This document shows positions 27,399 through 36,667 of a stretch of DNA of 62,617 bases, one piece after another. The position numbers and the translations under genes are program-made. The first letter of the stretch is position 1; every line of letters starts with the position of its first letter. Origin of the DNA: Prochlorococcus sp. AH-736-L23 (GTDB lineage: Bacteria; Cyanobacteriota; Cyanobacteriia; PCC-6307; Cyanobiaceae); contig JAOIPS010000005.1 in the NCBI GenBank assembly GCA_028141225.1, forward strand, positions 1 through 62,617, written 5' to 3'. The notes under the pieces were generated by a model, which was given only the letters and a program-made list of their open reading frames with translations, was not told where the DNA came from and did not search any database.

Positions 27399-28838
27399 AT
27401 GGCAGAAAGATTTAGTCAAAAAAATTTAAGAGTAAGACCAAGTTCTGATGAAGAAAAAATTGTAACAAATGCAAAAAAACACTTCGAAAAGACTTTGGTT
27501 GAAATATCAGGCGAATTAGTGGGAAGCGTTGCTGCACTGGAACACCCAACAAAAAATAAAAAATTAAATTATGGAGAAATATTTTTAAGAGACAATGTTC
27601 CTGTAATGATTTACCTCATTACCCAAAAACGGTACGAAATTGTCAAAAAGTTCCTAAGTGTATGCCTTGAATTACAAAGCTCTAATTACCAAACACGTGG
27701 CGTATTTCCTACTAGTTTCGTTGAAGAAAATGGACAGTTGATTGGAGACTATGGTCAGAGATCGATAGGGAGGATTACTTCAGCGGATGCAAGTTTATGG
27801 TGGCCCATTTTATGTTGGTATTATGTCAATAAAAGTGGTGATTATGCCTTCGGAAAAAGTCAAAGCGTCCAAAGAGGAATTCAACTTCTGCTAGATCTAG
27901 TTCTACATCCAACATTTGAGGGTACTCCAGTACTTTTTGTTCCAGATTGCGCATTTATGATTGATAGACCAATGGATGTATGGGGAGCACCTTTAGAAGT
28001 TGAAGTTTTACTTCATGGATGTTTAAAAAGTTGTATTAACTTAATGGAATTAAGTAGAGCAGATCATGTTAGTAGACTTCTAGACCAAAGACTTATCCTT
28101 ACAAATCAGTGGGTTAAGGATTTAGGAAGTTTTCTTTTAAAACATTATTGGGTTACCAGCCAAACAATGCAAATTTTAAGAAGAAGGCCAACTGAGCAGT
28201 ATGGTGATGATCAACACTTCAATGAATTTAACGTTCAACCTCAAGTGGTTCCCTCATGGCTGCAAGATTGGTTAGAGAATAGGGGTGGTTACTTAATTGG
28301 AAATATAAGGACAGGAAGGCCTGACTTTCGATTTTACAGTTTAGGCAATTCTTTAGCATGTATGTTCGGAGTACTTCCTCCTGAAGAACAAAGAGCTTTA
28401 TTTAGATTAGTTTTACATAACAGACAACATTTGATGGCTCAAATGCCTATGAGAATTTGTCATCCTCATATGGATGTTGAAGAATGGCAAAATAAAACGG
28501 GATCTGATCCAAAAAATTGGCCTTGGAGTTACCATAATGGTGGTCATTGGCCAAGTTTACTTTGGTTTTTTGGTACAGCTGTCCTATTGCATCAAAAACA
28601 TTATGGTTCTGACGATGTGATTCTCATGGAAGAGATGAAATCTTTAATAGAGGAATCGTACTGGTGTCAACTAAATCAATTGCCAAAGCAAGAATGGGCA
28701 GAATATTTTGATGGACCTACAGGTACTTGGGTTGGGCAACAATCACGAACGTATCAAACTTGGACAATTGTTGGGTTTTTATTAATGAATCATTTTTTGA
28801 GAAATAAATCTAACGATCTAGATATGTTTAAAATTTAA
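27399..28838 (+). CDS. Alkaline/neutral invertase (glycoside hydrolase family 100)
   Basis: A 479-residue cytoplasmic (alpha/alpha)6-barrel enzyme hydrolysing sucrose to glucose and fructose. The sequence matches GH100 along its length: NYGEIFLRDNVPVMIYLI, DYGQRSIGRITSADASLWWP, and the late WPWSYHNGGHWPSLLWF. Prochlorococcus makes sucrose and glucosylglycerate as compatible solutes, so this provides sucrose breakdown. It is convergent with petD (2 bp between stops). No neighbouring sucrose synthesis gene is visible. Confidence 0.9.
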   Translation: MAERFSQKNLRVRPSSDEEKIVTNAKKHFEKTLVEISGELVGSVAALEHPTKNKKLNYGEIFLRDNVPVMIYLITQKRYEIVKKFLSVCLELQSSNYQTRGVFPTSFVEENGQLIGDYGQRSIGRITSADASLWWPILCWYYVNKSGDYAFGKSQSVQRGIQLLLDLVLHPTFEGTPVLFVPDCAFMIDRPMDVWGAPLEVEVLLHGCLKSCINLMELSRADHVSRLLDQRLILTNQWVKDLGSFLLKHYWVTSQTMQILRRRPTEQYGDDQHFNEFNVQPQVVPSWLQDWLENRGGYLIGNIRTGRPDFRFYSLGNSLACMFGVLPPEEQRALFRLVLHNRQHLMAQMPMRICHPHMDVEEWQNKTGSDPKNWPWSYHNGGHWPSLLWFFGTAVLLHQKHYGSDDVILMEEMKSLIEESYWCQLNQLPKQEWAEYFDGPTGTWVGQQSRTYQTWTIVGFLLMNHFLRNKSNDLDMFKI

Positions 28839-28840
28839 GC

Positions 28841-29323
28841 TTAAAATAGTCCCAAGGTTAATGATTTATCAATTGGCAAGCATGCCCCAATACCTAGGTA
28901 AATTGTTAGAAAAGTTCCGAATAAGAAAACAGACATTGCTATTGGTCTTCTAAATGGATTAGAGAATTTATTAACATTTTCGATAAACGGTAAAATCATC
29001 AATCCCAGTGGGATTAATGTTTGAAGTGCGATACCCAAAAGTTTATTAGGAACAACTCTAAGTATTTGAAAAACTGGATAGAGATACCATTCTGGAAGTA
29101 TTTCCAGGGGAGTGGCGAAGGGATTAGCTTTATCTCCCAACATTGCAGGATCAAGAACTGCTAATCCAACTACGCAAGCAATAGTACCTAAGATAACTAC
29201 CGGAAAAATATACAATAAATCATTTGGCCAAGCTGGTTCACCATAATAGTTATGGCCCATACCTTTAGCTAACTTTGCTCTCAATTTTGGATCAGATAGA
29301 TCTGGTTTTTTTAACGTAGACAT
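28841..29323 (-). CDS. petD: Cytochrome b6f subunit IV
   Basis: 160 residues with three transmembrane helices; the C-terminal half of a bc-type cytochrome b, forming the quinol-oxidation site with PetB. Start [33 protein letters not shown] and the [13 protein letters not shown] (PEWY motif of the Qo site) are diagnostic. Length matches (160). It follows petB by 33 bp; together they form the petBD operon. Confidence 0.98.
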
Positions 29324-29356
29324 ATGGAGAACTATTGATGAATTAAGTATAAGCGT

Positions 29357-30013
29357 TTATAAGGGACCTGAAATACCCTGTTTACGAATCATTAAAAAGT
29401 GCATCAACATGAAAACTGCTAATGACCATGGCAATACAAAAGTATGAAGACTGTAGAATCTGGTTAAGGTGGATTGTCCAACACTTTCTCCACCTCTAAG
29501 TAGTTCAACCATAAAGTCTCCTATTACTGGTATTGCAGCAGGAACACCTGATACGATCTTTACTGCCCAGTAACCTACCTGATCCCATGGTAGGGAGTAT
29601 CCTGTCACCCCAAAAGCGACAGTTATGACTGCCATTACAACACCTGTAACCCAAGTTAATTCTCTAGGCCTTTTAAAACCCCCGGTAAGGTAAACCCTAA
29701 AGACATGAAGTATTAACATCAACACCATCATTGATGCACTCCATCTATGTACAGATCTTATTAACCATCCGAAACTTACATCTGTCATTAAATAACTAAC
29801 TGAACTATAAGCTTGTGTAACTGTTGGCTTATAGTAAAAAGTCATTGCAAAACCTGTTGCAAATTGAATTAGGAAGCATACTAAAGTTATGCCTCCTAAG
29901 CAATAAAAAATATTTACGTGAGGGGGTACGTACTTGGAAGTTACGTCGTCAGTTATGTCTTGGATTTCAAGCCTTTCTTGAAACCAGTCATAAACAGATG
30001 AAGAATTCGCCAT
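29357..30013 (-). CDS. petB: Cytochrome b6
   Basis: 218 residues from the ATG at 30013 ([20 protein letters not shown]), the universal PetB N-terminus; an upstream in-frame TTG or ATG extension is not supported. Four helices with two pairs of haem-ligand histidines, one in [26 protein letters not shown] and one in FYSLHTF/FMLMHFL. It carries haems bp, bn and cn and forms the quinol reductase core with petD. It is divergent from ctpA (71 bp spacer). Confidence 0.98.
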   Translation of the reverse strand: MANSSSVYDWFQERLEIQDITDDVTSKYVPPHVNIFYCLGGITLVCFLIQFATGFAMTFYYKPTVTQAYSSVSYLMTDVSFGWLIRSVHRWSASMMVLMLILHVFRVYLTGGFKRPRELTWVTGVVMAVITVAFGVTGYSLPWDQVGYWAVKIVSGVPAAIPVIGDFMVELLRGGESVGQSTLTRFYSLHTFVLPWSLAVFMLMHFLMIRKQGISGPL

Positions 30014-30084
30014 CCAAAAAAAAATTAGCTTTGATATAAAGAGCTTACTTAAAATTCTTATACTTGGTGTTAACACTTAACCCA

Positions 30085-31380
30085 ATGAATTCATCTTTTA
30101 ACAAACTTTTAACATTCAAAACTGTGATCACTGCATCTATGATCATCGTTTTTTCAATCAATCTTTTGTTGATTGAAAGAGTGGATGCTCTCAGTGATAG
30201 CAGGCAATTAGTACTTGACGCTTGGACCTTGGTAAACGAAGGTTTTTATGATCCAGAAAAGTTTGATGAAATCCAATGGAAAAGAATTAGACAAAAAACA
30301 TTACAGAAACAAATTGAAACAAGTGAAGAGGCTTATTCCGCAATTGAAGACATGTTAAGACCTCTTGACGATCCCTACACAAGAGTTTTACGCCCAAAAG
30401 ATTATGAACTTCTGAAATCAAGTAATTTTGGGAGTGAGATTAATGGTGTTGGGCTTCAATTAGGTGAAGATGATGACAATAAAGTTAAAGTTATTTCTAC
30501 TCTTGGGGGTTCGCCAGCTGAAGAAGCTGGAATAGTAAGCGGAGAATATATAGAGACTGTGGACGGAATCTCATCAGAAAAATTAGGGCTTGCAAGTACT
30601 GCCTCTAAGTTAAGAGGTGAATCAGGGTCAAAAGTTTTAGTTGAAGTATCTTCGGAATCAGGAGAAATTAGGGAAGTCGATCTAGAAAGGAGATCAGTAG
30701 ACCTCAGACCAGTTAGAACGAAAAGATTAAGAGACGATTCTCACACAATAGGATATTTAAGGATCACTCAATTTAGCGAAAGTGTACCTAAAAAAGTTGA
30801 AGAGGCACTTCAAGAGTTAAAAGAGAAAGAGGTTGAAGGCTTGATTTTGGATCTTAGGAATAATTCTGGGGGACTAGTAAGCTCAGGTATAGCGGTAGCA
30901 GACTCTTTATTAAGTGAGAAACCTGTAGTCGAGACAAAAGATAGAAATGGAATCAAAGATGCAATTATTTCTCAAAAAGAGACGTCTTTTGATGGACCAA
31001 TGGTGACTTTAGTAAATAAAGGTACTGCAAGTGCCAGTGAAATACTTGCTGGTTCATTACAAGATAATGAGAGATCAATTCTTATGGGACAACAAACTTA
31101 TGGGAAAGGTTTAATTCAATCCCTAAAAAGTTTGGGAGAAGATAGTGGTATTGCCATAACAGTAGCAAGTTATTTAACCCCAAAAGGTAACAATATTCAA
31201 GGACAAGGTATGACTCCTGACAAATTACTTGATCTGCCGGATGCAAATGATTATGGAAGTACTGACGATAAATGGGTGAGGAATGCAGAATTATTTCTGG
31301 GGTCTCTTCTAGAAAAAGAAGCAGTTTCATTTCAAACAATTGAATTAGATAATGAAGAAATTAAATCTTTAAATGGCTAG
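30085..31380 (+). CDS. ctpA: Carboxyl-terminal processing protease (S41, CtpA)
   Basis: 431 residues from the ATG at 30085 (MNSSFNKLLTFKTVITASM), with a signal/anchor at about 12-32. A PDZ domain follows (about 115-200, GVGLQLGEDDDN). The Ser-Lys dyad lies in GTASASEIL (Ser nucleophile) and QQTYGKGLIQS (Lys base). CtpA matures the D1 protein of PSII by cutting its C-terminal extension in the lumen, which allows manganese-cluster assembly. The frame upstream runs only to a TTG. It is followed by an HD-domain gene 26 bp downstream. Confidence 0.94.
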   Translation: MNSSFNKLLTFKTVITASMIIVFSINLLLIERVDALSDSRQLVLDAWTLVNEGFYDPEKFDEIQWKRIRQKTLQKQIETSEEAYSAIEDMLRPLDDPYTRVLRPKDYELLKSSNFGSEINGVGLQLGEDDDNKVKVISTLGGSPAEEAGIVSGEYIETVDGISSEKLGLASTASKLRGESGSKVLVEVSSESGEIREVDLERRSVDLRPVRTKRLRDDSHTIGYLRITQFSESVPKKVEEALQELKEKEVEGLILDLRNNSGGLVSSGIAVADSLLSEKPVVETKDRNGIKDAIISQKETSFDGPMVTLVNKGTASASEILAGSLQDNERSILMGQQTYGKGLIQSLKSLGEDSGIAITVASYLTPKGNNIQGQGMTPDKLLDLPDANDYGSTDDKWVRNAELFLGSLLEKEAVSFQTIELDNEEIKSLNG

Positions 31381-31406
31381 AAATTAAAATAAAAAATCTT
31401 AAAAAT

Positions 31407-32663
31407 ATGAGTATTAAAAGAATTTTTCATGACCCAATTCATAAAGAAATAGTATTTGATGCAGGGAAGCCAGAAGAATTGATGATTATGGAATTAATTG
31501 ATACAGTTGCTTTTCAAAGATTAAGAAGAATAAAACAACTTGGAGCGGCATCATTACTTTTTCATGGTGCAGAATCGAGTAGATTTACTCACTCTATTGG
31601 TGTTTTTTGTATAGCTAGAAAAATTTTTAAGAGATTAATTGAAAGTAAATCTTCATTTTGTGAAAATAAATTTGTTCTTTATGGAGCAGCTCTACTACAT
31701 GATTTAGGACATGGACCTTTAAGCCATACCAGTGAAACAATATTCAAGCATGATCACGAACAATGGTCTGAAAACTTAGTTACAAATTATTCTCCAATAA
31801 ATTCAATCCTCAAAAAGTATGACAACGATTTACCCAGAAAAATTGGTGAATTATTTCAATCAAAACAACTATTTTCAAAACCTTTAAAAACCTTGATAAG
31901 TAGTGAGATAGATTGCGATCGTCTCGATTATCTTTTACGAGATAGTTACAATACAGGTACTAATTATGGCTTGGTGGACTTAGAGAGAATAATCTCAGCT
32001 CTTACCTTTTCTCCTGATGGGAATATAGGAATCAAACCAAAAGGAGTGATCGCGATAGAGCATTTCCTTGTGCTTAGAAACTTGATGTATAGAACAATCT
32101 ACAATCACAGGATAAACGAAATATCAACATGGATTCTGGAAAAAATATTGCACACAATAAAACATAATTACGAAAAGAATATTTGGATAGATAATTCTCT
32201 AAATAAGTGGATTTTTTCACCTTCAAAGGTTGATTTTGATGATTTCATAAGAAATGATGATATAACCTTTTATTATCATTTGATTAGATGGAAAGATGAA
32301 TCTTTTGAACCACTTTCTACACTATGCAAAATGTTTATTGACAGAGATCTATTAAAGGCATCAGATATAAGTTTTTTAAGTAAATTGAATAGATTAAAAA
32401 TCCTTGCTTTTGCCTCAAAATTATGTGAAAAGAATGGTTATGATTCAGAAACATTTTGCGGGATTAAGGAAAGATCTTTTAAAGGTTTTGAATCTAACAA
32501 TGCACTAAAAATATGGGACGGTACTTGTCAAAGCGCCTTAGAAAATAGTTCTTCATTAATAAAAACTTTAATGAGATCTGAGGAAAGCTCTTATATTATT
32601 TATCCAGATATGATTAAAAATGAAATTAAGAATGAAATTTCATTAATAAAAAACAATCCCTAG
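31407..32663 (+). CDS. HD-domain phosphohydrolase (SAMHD1/YdhJ-like)
   Basis: A 418-residue metal-dependent phosphohydrolase. The HD residues are seen as RFTHSIGVF, then ALLHDLGHGPLSHTSE, and later SSEIDCDRLDYLLRDS, the H...HD...D set of the dGTPase/SAMHD1 branch. Members hydrolyse nucleotides; whether this one acts on dNTPs is unknown. It sits between ctpA (26 bp) and minC (10 bp), so it is co-transcribed with the min genes. Confidence 0.88.
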   Translation: MSIKRIFHDPIHKEIVFDAGKPEELMIMELIDTVAFQRLRRIKQLGAASLLFHGAESSRFTHSIGVFCIARKIFKRLIESKSSFCENKFVLYGAALLHDLGHGPLSHTSETIFKHDHEQWSENLVTNYSPINSILKKYDNDLPRKIGELFQSKQLFSKPLKTLISSEIDCDRLDYLLRDSYNTGTNYGLVDLERIISALTFSPDGNIGIKPKGVIAIEHFLVLRNLMYRTIYNHRINEISTWILEKILHTIKHNYEKNIWIDNSLNKWIFSPSKVDFDDFIRNDDITFYYHLIRWKDESFEPLSTLCKMFIDRDLLKASDISFLSKLNRLKILAFASKLCEKNGYDSETFCGIKERSFKGFESNNALKIWDGTCQSALENSSSLIKTLMRSEESSYIIYPDMIKNEIKNEISLIKNNP

Positions 32664-32673
32664 ATTTAATTCA

Positions 32674-33336
32674 ATGGAAATCGTTTTAAAAAACACAAAA
32701 AGTAAATATTCAGAAATTTTTTCTTTGTTAGATTTAGATAATATCCATGAAACTTTCAAGAGATTTTCTTCCATCAAGGAACCTTTAGAAGCAAAAATTT
32801 TCGCAATCAATGAGTCAATAAGTTCTCATCAATTATCAAAATTAAAAAATCATTTTAATCAATTTAATATTTGTTCCTTGTGCATTTACTCAAATAATAG
32901 AAATACAATACTAAGTGGAAAGTCTTTAAAAATAAATTCAGCTTTTATAAAAGAGCAAGAGATTAAAAATAAGTTACTGTTAATCAGTTCAAAAAAGAAA
33001 GTCGATATTCTTCACAAAGGAACAGTACGATCGGGGGAAAGATTATCTTCAAATGGAAACCTATGTATTATTGGAGACGTTAATCCAGGAGCAATAGTTT
33101 CTGCTAAGAAAAATATTTACGTTTGGGGCAAATTACTAGGGATCGCATTCGCAGGAAAAAGTGGAAATAAAAATGCCTCCATTGCATCACTTTATCTAAA
33201 CCCTTTACAGTTAAGAATTGCAGATGTGATAGCTATTGGACCAAATGATAAACCCAAAAATTGTTATCCAGAAATTGCGGTAATAGATAAAAAAACAATA
33301 ATTATCAAACCGCACTTAATCGAAAATAAAAATTAA
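32674..33336 (+). CDS. minC: Septum-site determining protein MinC
   Basis: 220 residues. The N-terminal domain is poorly conserved. The C-terminal beta-helix from about residue 108 (ILHKGTVRSGERLSSNGNLCIIGDVNPGAIVSAKKNIYVWGKLLG) is diagnostic; it binds MinD and FtsZ. It inhibits FtsZ polymerisation away from mid-cell. First gene of minCDE, right after the HD gene. Confidence 0.95.
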   Translation: MEIVLKNTKSKYSEIFSLLDLDNIHETFKRFSSIKEPLEAKIFAINESISSHQLSKLKNHFNQFNICSLCIYSNNRNTILSGKSLKINSAFIKEQEIKNKLLLISSKKKVDILHKGTVRSGERLSSNGNLCIIGDVNPGAIVSAKKNIYVWGKLLGIAFAGKSGNKNASIASLYLNPLQLRIADVIAIGPNDKPKNCYPEIAVIDKKTIIIKPHLIENKN

Positions 33337-33447
33337 TCAATAATTTGCAATAAATTAATTCAAACTAGATAAATTTAAGAATTACTTAATCTTTAGAATA
33401 TTCAACTTTCTGCAAGTGGCCTTATTATTTGTAAAATCTTTAAAATC

Positions 33448-34263
33448 GTGGGGAAGAATACTCGCACAATATTAATTTGTTCAGGAAAAGGTGGGGTTGG
33501 TAAAACAACTTTAACTGCAAACCTAGGCATAGCACTTGCTAATAGCGGAGCAACAACTGCTGTATTAGATGCTGATTTTGGCTTAAGAAATTTAGATCTT
33601 CTTCTAGGGTTAGAAAATCGCATTATTTATACCGCTCAAGATGTTCTAGATAAGAATTGTCGTCTTGACCAAGCGTTGGTTAGACATAAAAAAGAACCTA
33701 ATCTTGCCCTTCTCCCTGCTGGAGATCCAAGGATGTTGGATTGGATGAAACCCGAAGATATGAAAAAAATTAGTGACCTACTTAGTGAGAAATTTGATTT
33801 TGTCTTAGTAGATTGTCCAGCTGGTGTAGAAGATGGCTTTAAGAATGCTCTTGCAGCCTGTAAAGAAGCTATTGTTGTTACCAACCCAGAATTATCCGCA
33901 GTGAGGGATGCGGATAGAGTAATAGGGATTCTTAATACTTCTGATATTGAGCCTATACAACTTGTAATCAATAGAGTTCGCCCTAACATGATGGCTAGTC
34001 AAGAAATGTTATCTATCGAGGATGTTCAAGGGATCCTTTCTTTGCCTTTATTAGGTATTGTTTTAGAAGATGAACAGGTAATAATAAGTACAAATAGAGG
34101 CGAGCCACTGACACTTTCAGATGGTAGATCTCCTGCAAAAAAATGTTATTTAAATGTTTCTCAAAGACTTACGAATAAAGATGTACCAATTATCGATCCA
34201 AAAAAAGAAGGCAAAAGTCTTAAAGATAAATTTTTGAGATTAATGCAAACAAAGGTTTTTTAA
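33448..34263 (+). CDS. minD: Septum-site determining ATPase MinD
   Basis: 271 residues, GTG start at 33448. It has the deviant Walker [12 protein letters not shown] (11-21), switch region [11 protein letters not shown], and VDCPAGVE Walker B. The C-terminal [16 protein letters not shown] is the amphipathic membrane-targeting helix. It recruits MinC to the membrane in an ATP-dependent cycle. One bp separates it from minE. Confidence 0.98.
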   Translation: MGKNTRTILICSGKGGVGKTTLTANLGIALANSGATTAVLDADFGLRNLDLLLGLENRIIYTAQDVLDKNCRLDQALVRHKKEPNLALLPAGDPRMLDWMKPEDMKKISDLLSEKFDFVLVDCPAGVEDGFKNALAACKEAIVVTNPELSAVRDADRVIGILNTSDIEPIQLVINRVRPNMMASQEMLSIEDVQGILSLPLLGIVLEDEQVIISTNRGEPLTLSDGRSPAKKCYLNVSQRLTNKDVPIIDPKKEGKSLKDKFLRLMQTKVF

Positions 34264-34264
34264 A

Positions 34265-34609
34265 ATGATGACTCTCAGAGATCTTATAAATAAATTACTA
34301 GGCAGAGAAACGTCTAGTGCAAATACAGCTAGAGAAAGATTACAACTTGTACTTGCTCATGACAGAGTTGATATGAGTTCCTTAACAACTGATCTATTAG
34401 ATAAAATGAGAAAAGAGATTCTTGATGTTGTTGCTAAATATGTTGAAATTGATTTTGAAGAGGTAGCAGTAAGTTTAGAGACTGAGGATAGAATGACTGC
34501 ATTAGTTGCCAATTTACCAATCAAAAGAACTATTTCAGGAGAAATAAAATTCAAAAAAACTGATAAAACTGATAAAACTGATAAAGCCAATAAAGATATC
34601 AAAAAGTAA
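34265..34609 (+). CDS. minE: Cell-division topological specificity factor MinE
   Basis: 114 residues: [13 protein letters not shown] (membrane-targeting), then [20 protein letters not shown], the MinD-contact region, then the dimerisation domain. A lysine- and threonine-rich repetitive tail ([17 protein letters not shown]) ends the protein. It displaces MinC and stimulates MinD ATPase. It starts 1 bp after minD and is followed by a tRNA gene. Confidence 0.96.
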   Translation: MMTLRDLINKLLGRETSSANTARERLQLVLAHDRVDMSSLTTDLLDKMRKEILDVVAKYVEIDFEEVAVSLETEDRMTALVANLPIKRTISGEIKFKKTDKTDKTDKANKDIKK

Positions 34610-34673
34610 TAAATTAAAAAAAGCTAAAAAAATTCTGATAATTGACCCTCTCTAATTGTAAGATTAAGAGATT

Positions 34674-34745
34674 GCCGGCTTAGCTCAGCGGTAGAGCAGC
34701 GCTTTTGTAAAGCGAAGGTCATCAGTTCAAATCTGTTAGCCGGCA
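34674..34745 (+). tRNA. tRNA-Thr (TGT)
   Basis: 72 nt; acceptor GCCGGCT with AGCCGGC and discriminator A; D-arm AGCTCAGCGGTAGAGC; anticodon loop TTTGTAA (TGT). Two imperfect pairs are visible: the outermost anticodon-stem pair (G-A) and one T-stem pair (T-T). The overall cloverleaf is intact. CCA is not encoded. Confidence 0.93.
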
Positions 34746-34757
34746 TTTTTGATTTAT

Positions 34758-34925
34758 TTAATTCTGTTCAATATTCTTTGCTGAAAATAAAAAGACTAAA
34801 GTTATCAGCGCAATGATAGGAAATAATCTTATTTCGAGAATATATTCTAAAAAAGACGCAAGGGGTTCAAATATCCAATAAGTAAAAAGTTGAATTAATA
34901 AAACTAAAAATAATAATAAAAACAT
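34758..34925 (-). CDS. Small membrane hypothetical protein (55 aa)
   Basis: ATG at 34925 overlaps the stop of tsaC (TAATG on minus). 55 residues starting MFLLLFLVLLIQLFTYWIF with two hydrophobic segments (1-18 and about 37-49). Translational coupling with the tsaC gene is likely. The function is unknown. Confidence 0.5.
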   Translation of the reverse strand: MFLLLFLVLLIQLFTYWIFEPLASFLEYILEIRLFPIIALITLVFLFSAKNIEQN

Positions 34926-35506
34926 TAATTCAATTCCCTTACTAATACTTCTCCTTCTCTAATCAGTCTCCAATCTCCACTCTTCTTCCAAAATATAATA
35001 GTACTAGCTTTTCCGCTTGTTTTTCCCCAAGGGATAGGGCCCAAAATTTTTAAAGAAGGGAAATCTTGAGCAATGCCTTCAATTGTAGTTGAACTTTCAA
35101 AACCTGAAATATTTGCACTTGAAGTTAATAATGGGCCTGTTTCTCGCATGAGAGATTGAGCCATATATGAATTTGGAATCCTCAACCCAAGAGTAAAATC
35201 ATTGCTTGTGAGGATTGTAGTCTGCTTTTCTGAAGCAGGGATAACCGTTGTCAGAGCTCCTGGCCAATATTTTGAAGCTATTTTTTCGCAATCTTCTTTA
35301 GCTGATTCGTGAACATAATTGATTAATTGTTTGTATTCTGATCCCATAAGGATTAAGGGTTTATCTCTATCTCTTTTTTTAAACTTATAAATAGTATTTG
35401 AAAATTTTGGCAAGCATCCAATTGCAGGTAATGTATCAGTTGGGAAAATTATAGGTAAACCACTTTTAAGAGTCTCCAAGGCGGATTTGCAGTCTACTAA
35501 ATTCAT
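34925..35506 (-). CDS. tsaC: L-threonylcarbamoyladenylate synthase (TsaC/YrdC/Sua5 family)
   Basis: 193 residues of the YrdC domain. It makes threonylcarbamoyl-AMP from Thr, bicarbonate and ATP for the universal t6A37 tRNA modification. GLPIIFPTDTLPAIGC, then KKRDRDKPLILM (the KxR-x-x-KP signature) and TSSANISGF are visible. No C-terminal Sua5 extension. It follows prmC at 23 bp. Confidence 0.92.
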   Translation of the reverse strand: MNLVDCKSALETLKSGLPIIFPTDTLPAIGCLPKFSNTIYKFKKRDRDKPLILMGSEYKQLINYVHESAKEDCEKIASKYWPGALTTVIPASEKQTTILTSNDFTLGLRIPNSYMAQSLMRETGPLLTSSANISGFESSTTIEGIAQDFPSLKILGPIPWGKTSGKASTIIFWKKSGDWRLIREGEVLVRELN

Positions 35507-35529
35507 TTAGATTATGAACATATAATAAT

Positions 35530-36399
35530 TTATTTATATCTTCCAATGGTAAACCTACCAATACCTGAGAGATCTTTCATAATTTCTATAGATGTAAATT
35601 TATTTTTAATAAGTAGTTGTTTTACTTTTTCACCTTGATCAAAATGATTCTCTAAAATTAGCCAGCCCTTCTCTTTTAAAAATAATGGGGCTTTTTGTAT
35701 TATTTCCCTAATATGTTTTAAACCATCTTCGCCTCCTAATAAAGCGACTTTAGGTTCGAAATTCTTCACTTCTTTGGGTAATCTTTCATAAGTATCTCTG
35801 GGAATATATGGCGGGTTTGAAATAGCGAGGTCTAATTTTTCTTTAAAACTTTCAAGAGGTGACCACCAATTTCCACAATAAAATTTCAAATTTGTTTGTT
35901 TAGAAGAATTTATAAAATTTTTATTGGCTATTTCTAATGCATCTTGTTCTATGTCAGTTGCTACTCCCTTACTAAATGGATAAGCCAACGCCAAAGCAAT
36001 ACTAATTGCGCCTGATCCAGTTCCTAATTCAGCAAAAAATAATTTTTCTGATTTCTCACGGAATATATTGAAGACGATATCAACTATGAGCTCTGTTTCT
36101 GGTCTGGGAATAAGTACTTTGTTTGTAACTTTTAATTTTAAGTCTCTCCAAAAAGTTATTCCACAAAGATATTGAATTGGGCAAGATCGTAGTAAATGAT
36201 CATCCCAAACAGATTCTAAAAATTCTAAATTTTTTTTTAAATGTAAGTTTTCCCTAGGATTTATAGTTTTTAGGTTTAGATCACTAGTCGATAAGCCGCC
36301 TATACAATCAAGTAAAACAGCAAAAGATGATTGATCGCCTCCTTTAGAAAGTTGCTTTTTTTTCCAGAATAAAAATTCTTCTACAGAAATGCAAAGCAT
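35530..36399 (-). CDS. prmC: Peptide chain release factor glutamine methyltransferase PrmC (HemK)
   Basis: 289 residues. It methylates the Gln of the GGQ motif of release factors RF1 and RF2. The SAM motif LGTGSGAISIALA and the catalytic SNPPYIPRDTYERLP segment (NPPY) are clear. Length matches E. coli PrmC (277). Upstream (minus) is psbM with 11 bp between; downstream is tsaC. Both act on the translation machinery. Confidence 0.95.
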   Translation of the reverse strand: MLCISVEEFLFWKKKQLSKGGDQSSFAVLLDCIGGLSTSDLNLKTINPRENLHLKKNLEFLESVWDDHLLRSCPIQYLCGITFWRDLKLKVTNKVLIPRPETELIVDIVFNIFREKSEKLFFAELGTGSGAISIALALAYPFSKGVATDIEQDALEIANKNFINSSKQTNLKFYCGNWWSPLESFKEKLDLAISNPPYIPRDTYERLPKEVKNFEPKVALLGGEDGLKHIREIIQKAPLFLKEKGWLILENHFDQGEKVKQLLIKNKFTSIEIMKDLSGIGRFTIGRYK

Positions 36400-36410
36400 T
36401 TATTAGAGCA

Positions 36411-36563
36411 TTAGCGTTTTGGCCCAAGCCTACCTTTACTGGAGTCAGAGTAGAAGCTTGATTTTTCTCCATCTTGTGTAGAAATAAATAAACCTATTAG
36501 GAATATTGTTGGCACCCCTACAAATAAGAGACTAGCTACAAATCCAAAGTTAGTTGTTTCCAT
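36411..36563 (-). CDS. psbM: Photosystem II protein M with C-terminal extension
   Basis: 50 residues: METTNFGFVASLLFVGVPTI is the PsbM signature (MET-x-x-G-F-x-A-x-L-L-F-x-x-V-P-x). The usual protein ends near residue 34; here a soluble tail of about 20 residues follows (QDGEKSSFYSDSSKGRLGPKR). PsbM lies at the PSII dimer interface. It is 11 bp upstream of prmC on the same strand. Confidence 0.93.
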   Translation of the reverse strand: METTNFGFVASLLFVGVPTIFLIGLFISTQDGEKSSFYSDSSKGRLGPKR

Positions 36564-36667
36564 TTAATTGGTAGTTCTATATTAGGTATTAAGACTATAG
36601 ACGTATAAATTGTAATAGAGTGGAAAAATAAACAAATTTTATAAACTGATTAACAGTCTTAAACAAT

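Noticed and set aside
29357..30076. PetB starting at 30076
   Set aside because: The extra 21 residues are not part of cytochrome b6; [16 protein letters not shown] is the conserved N-terminus.
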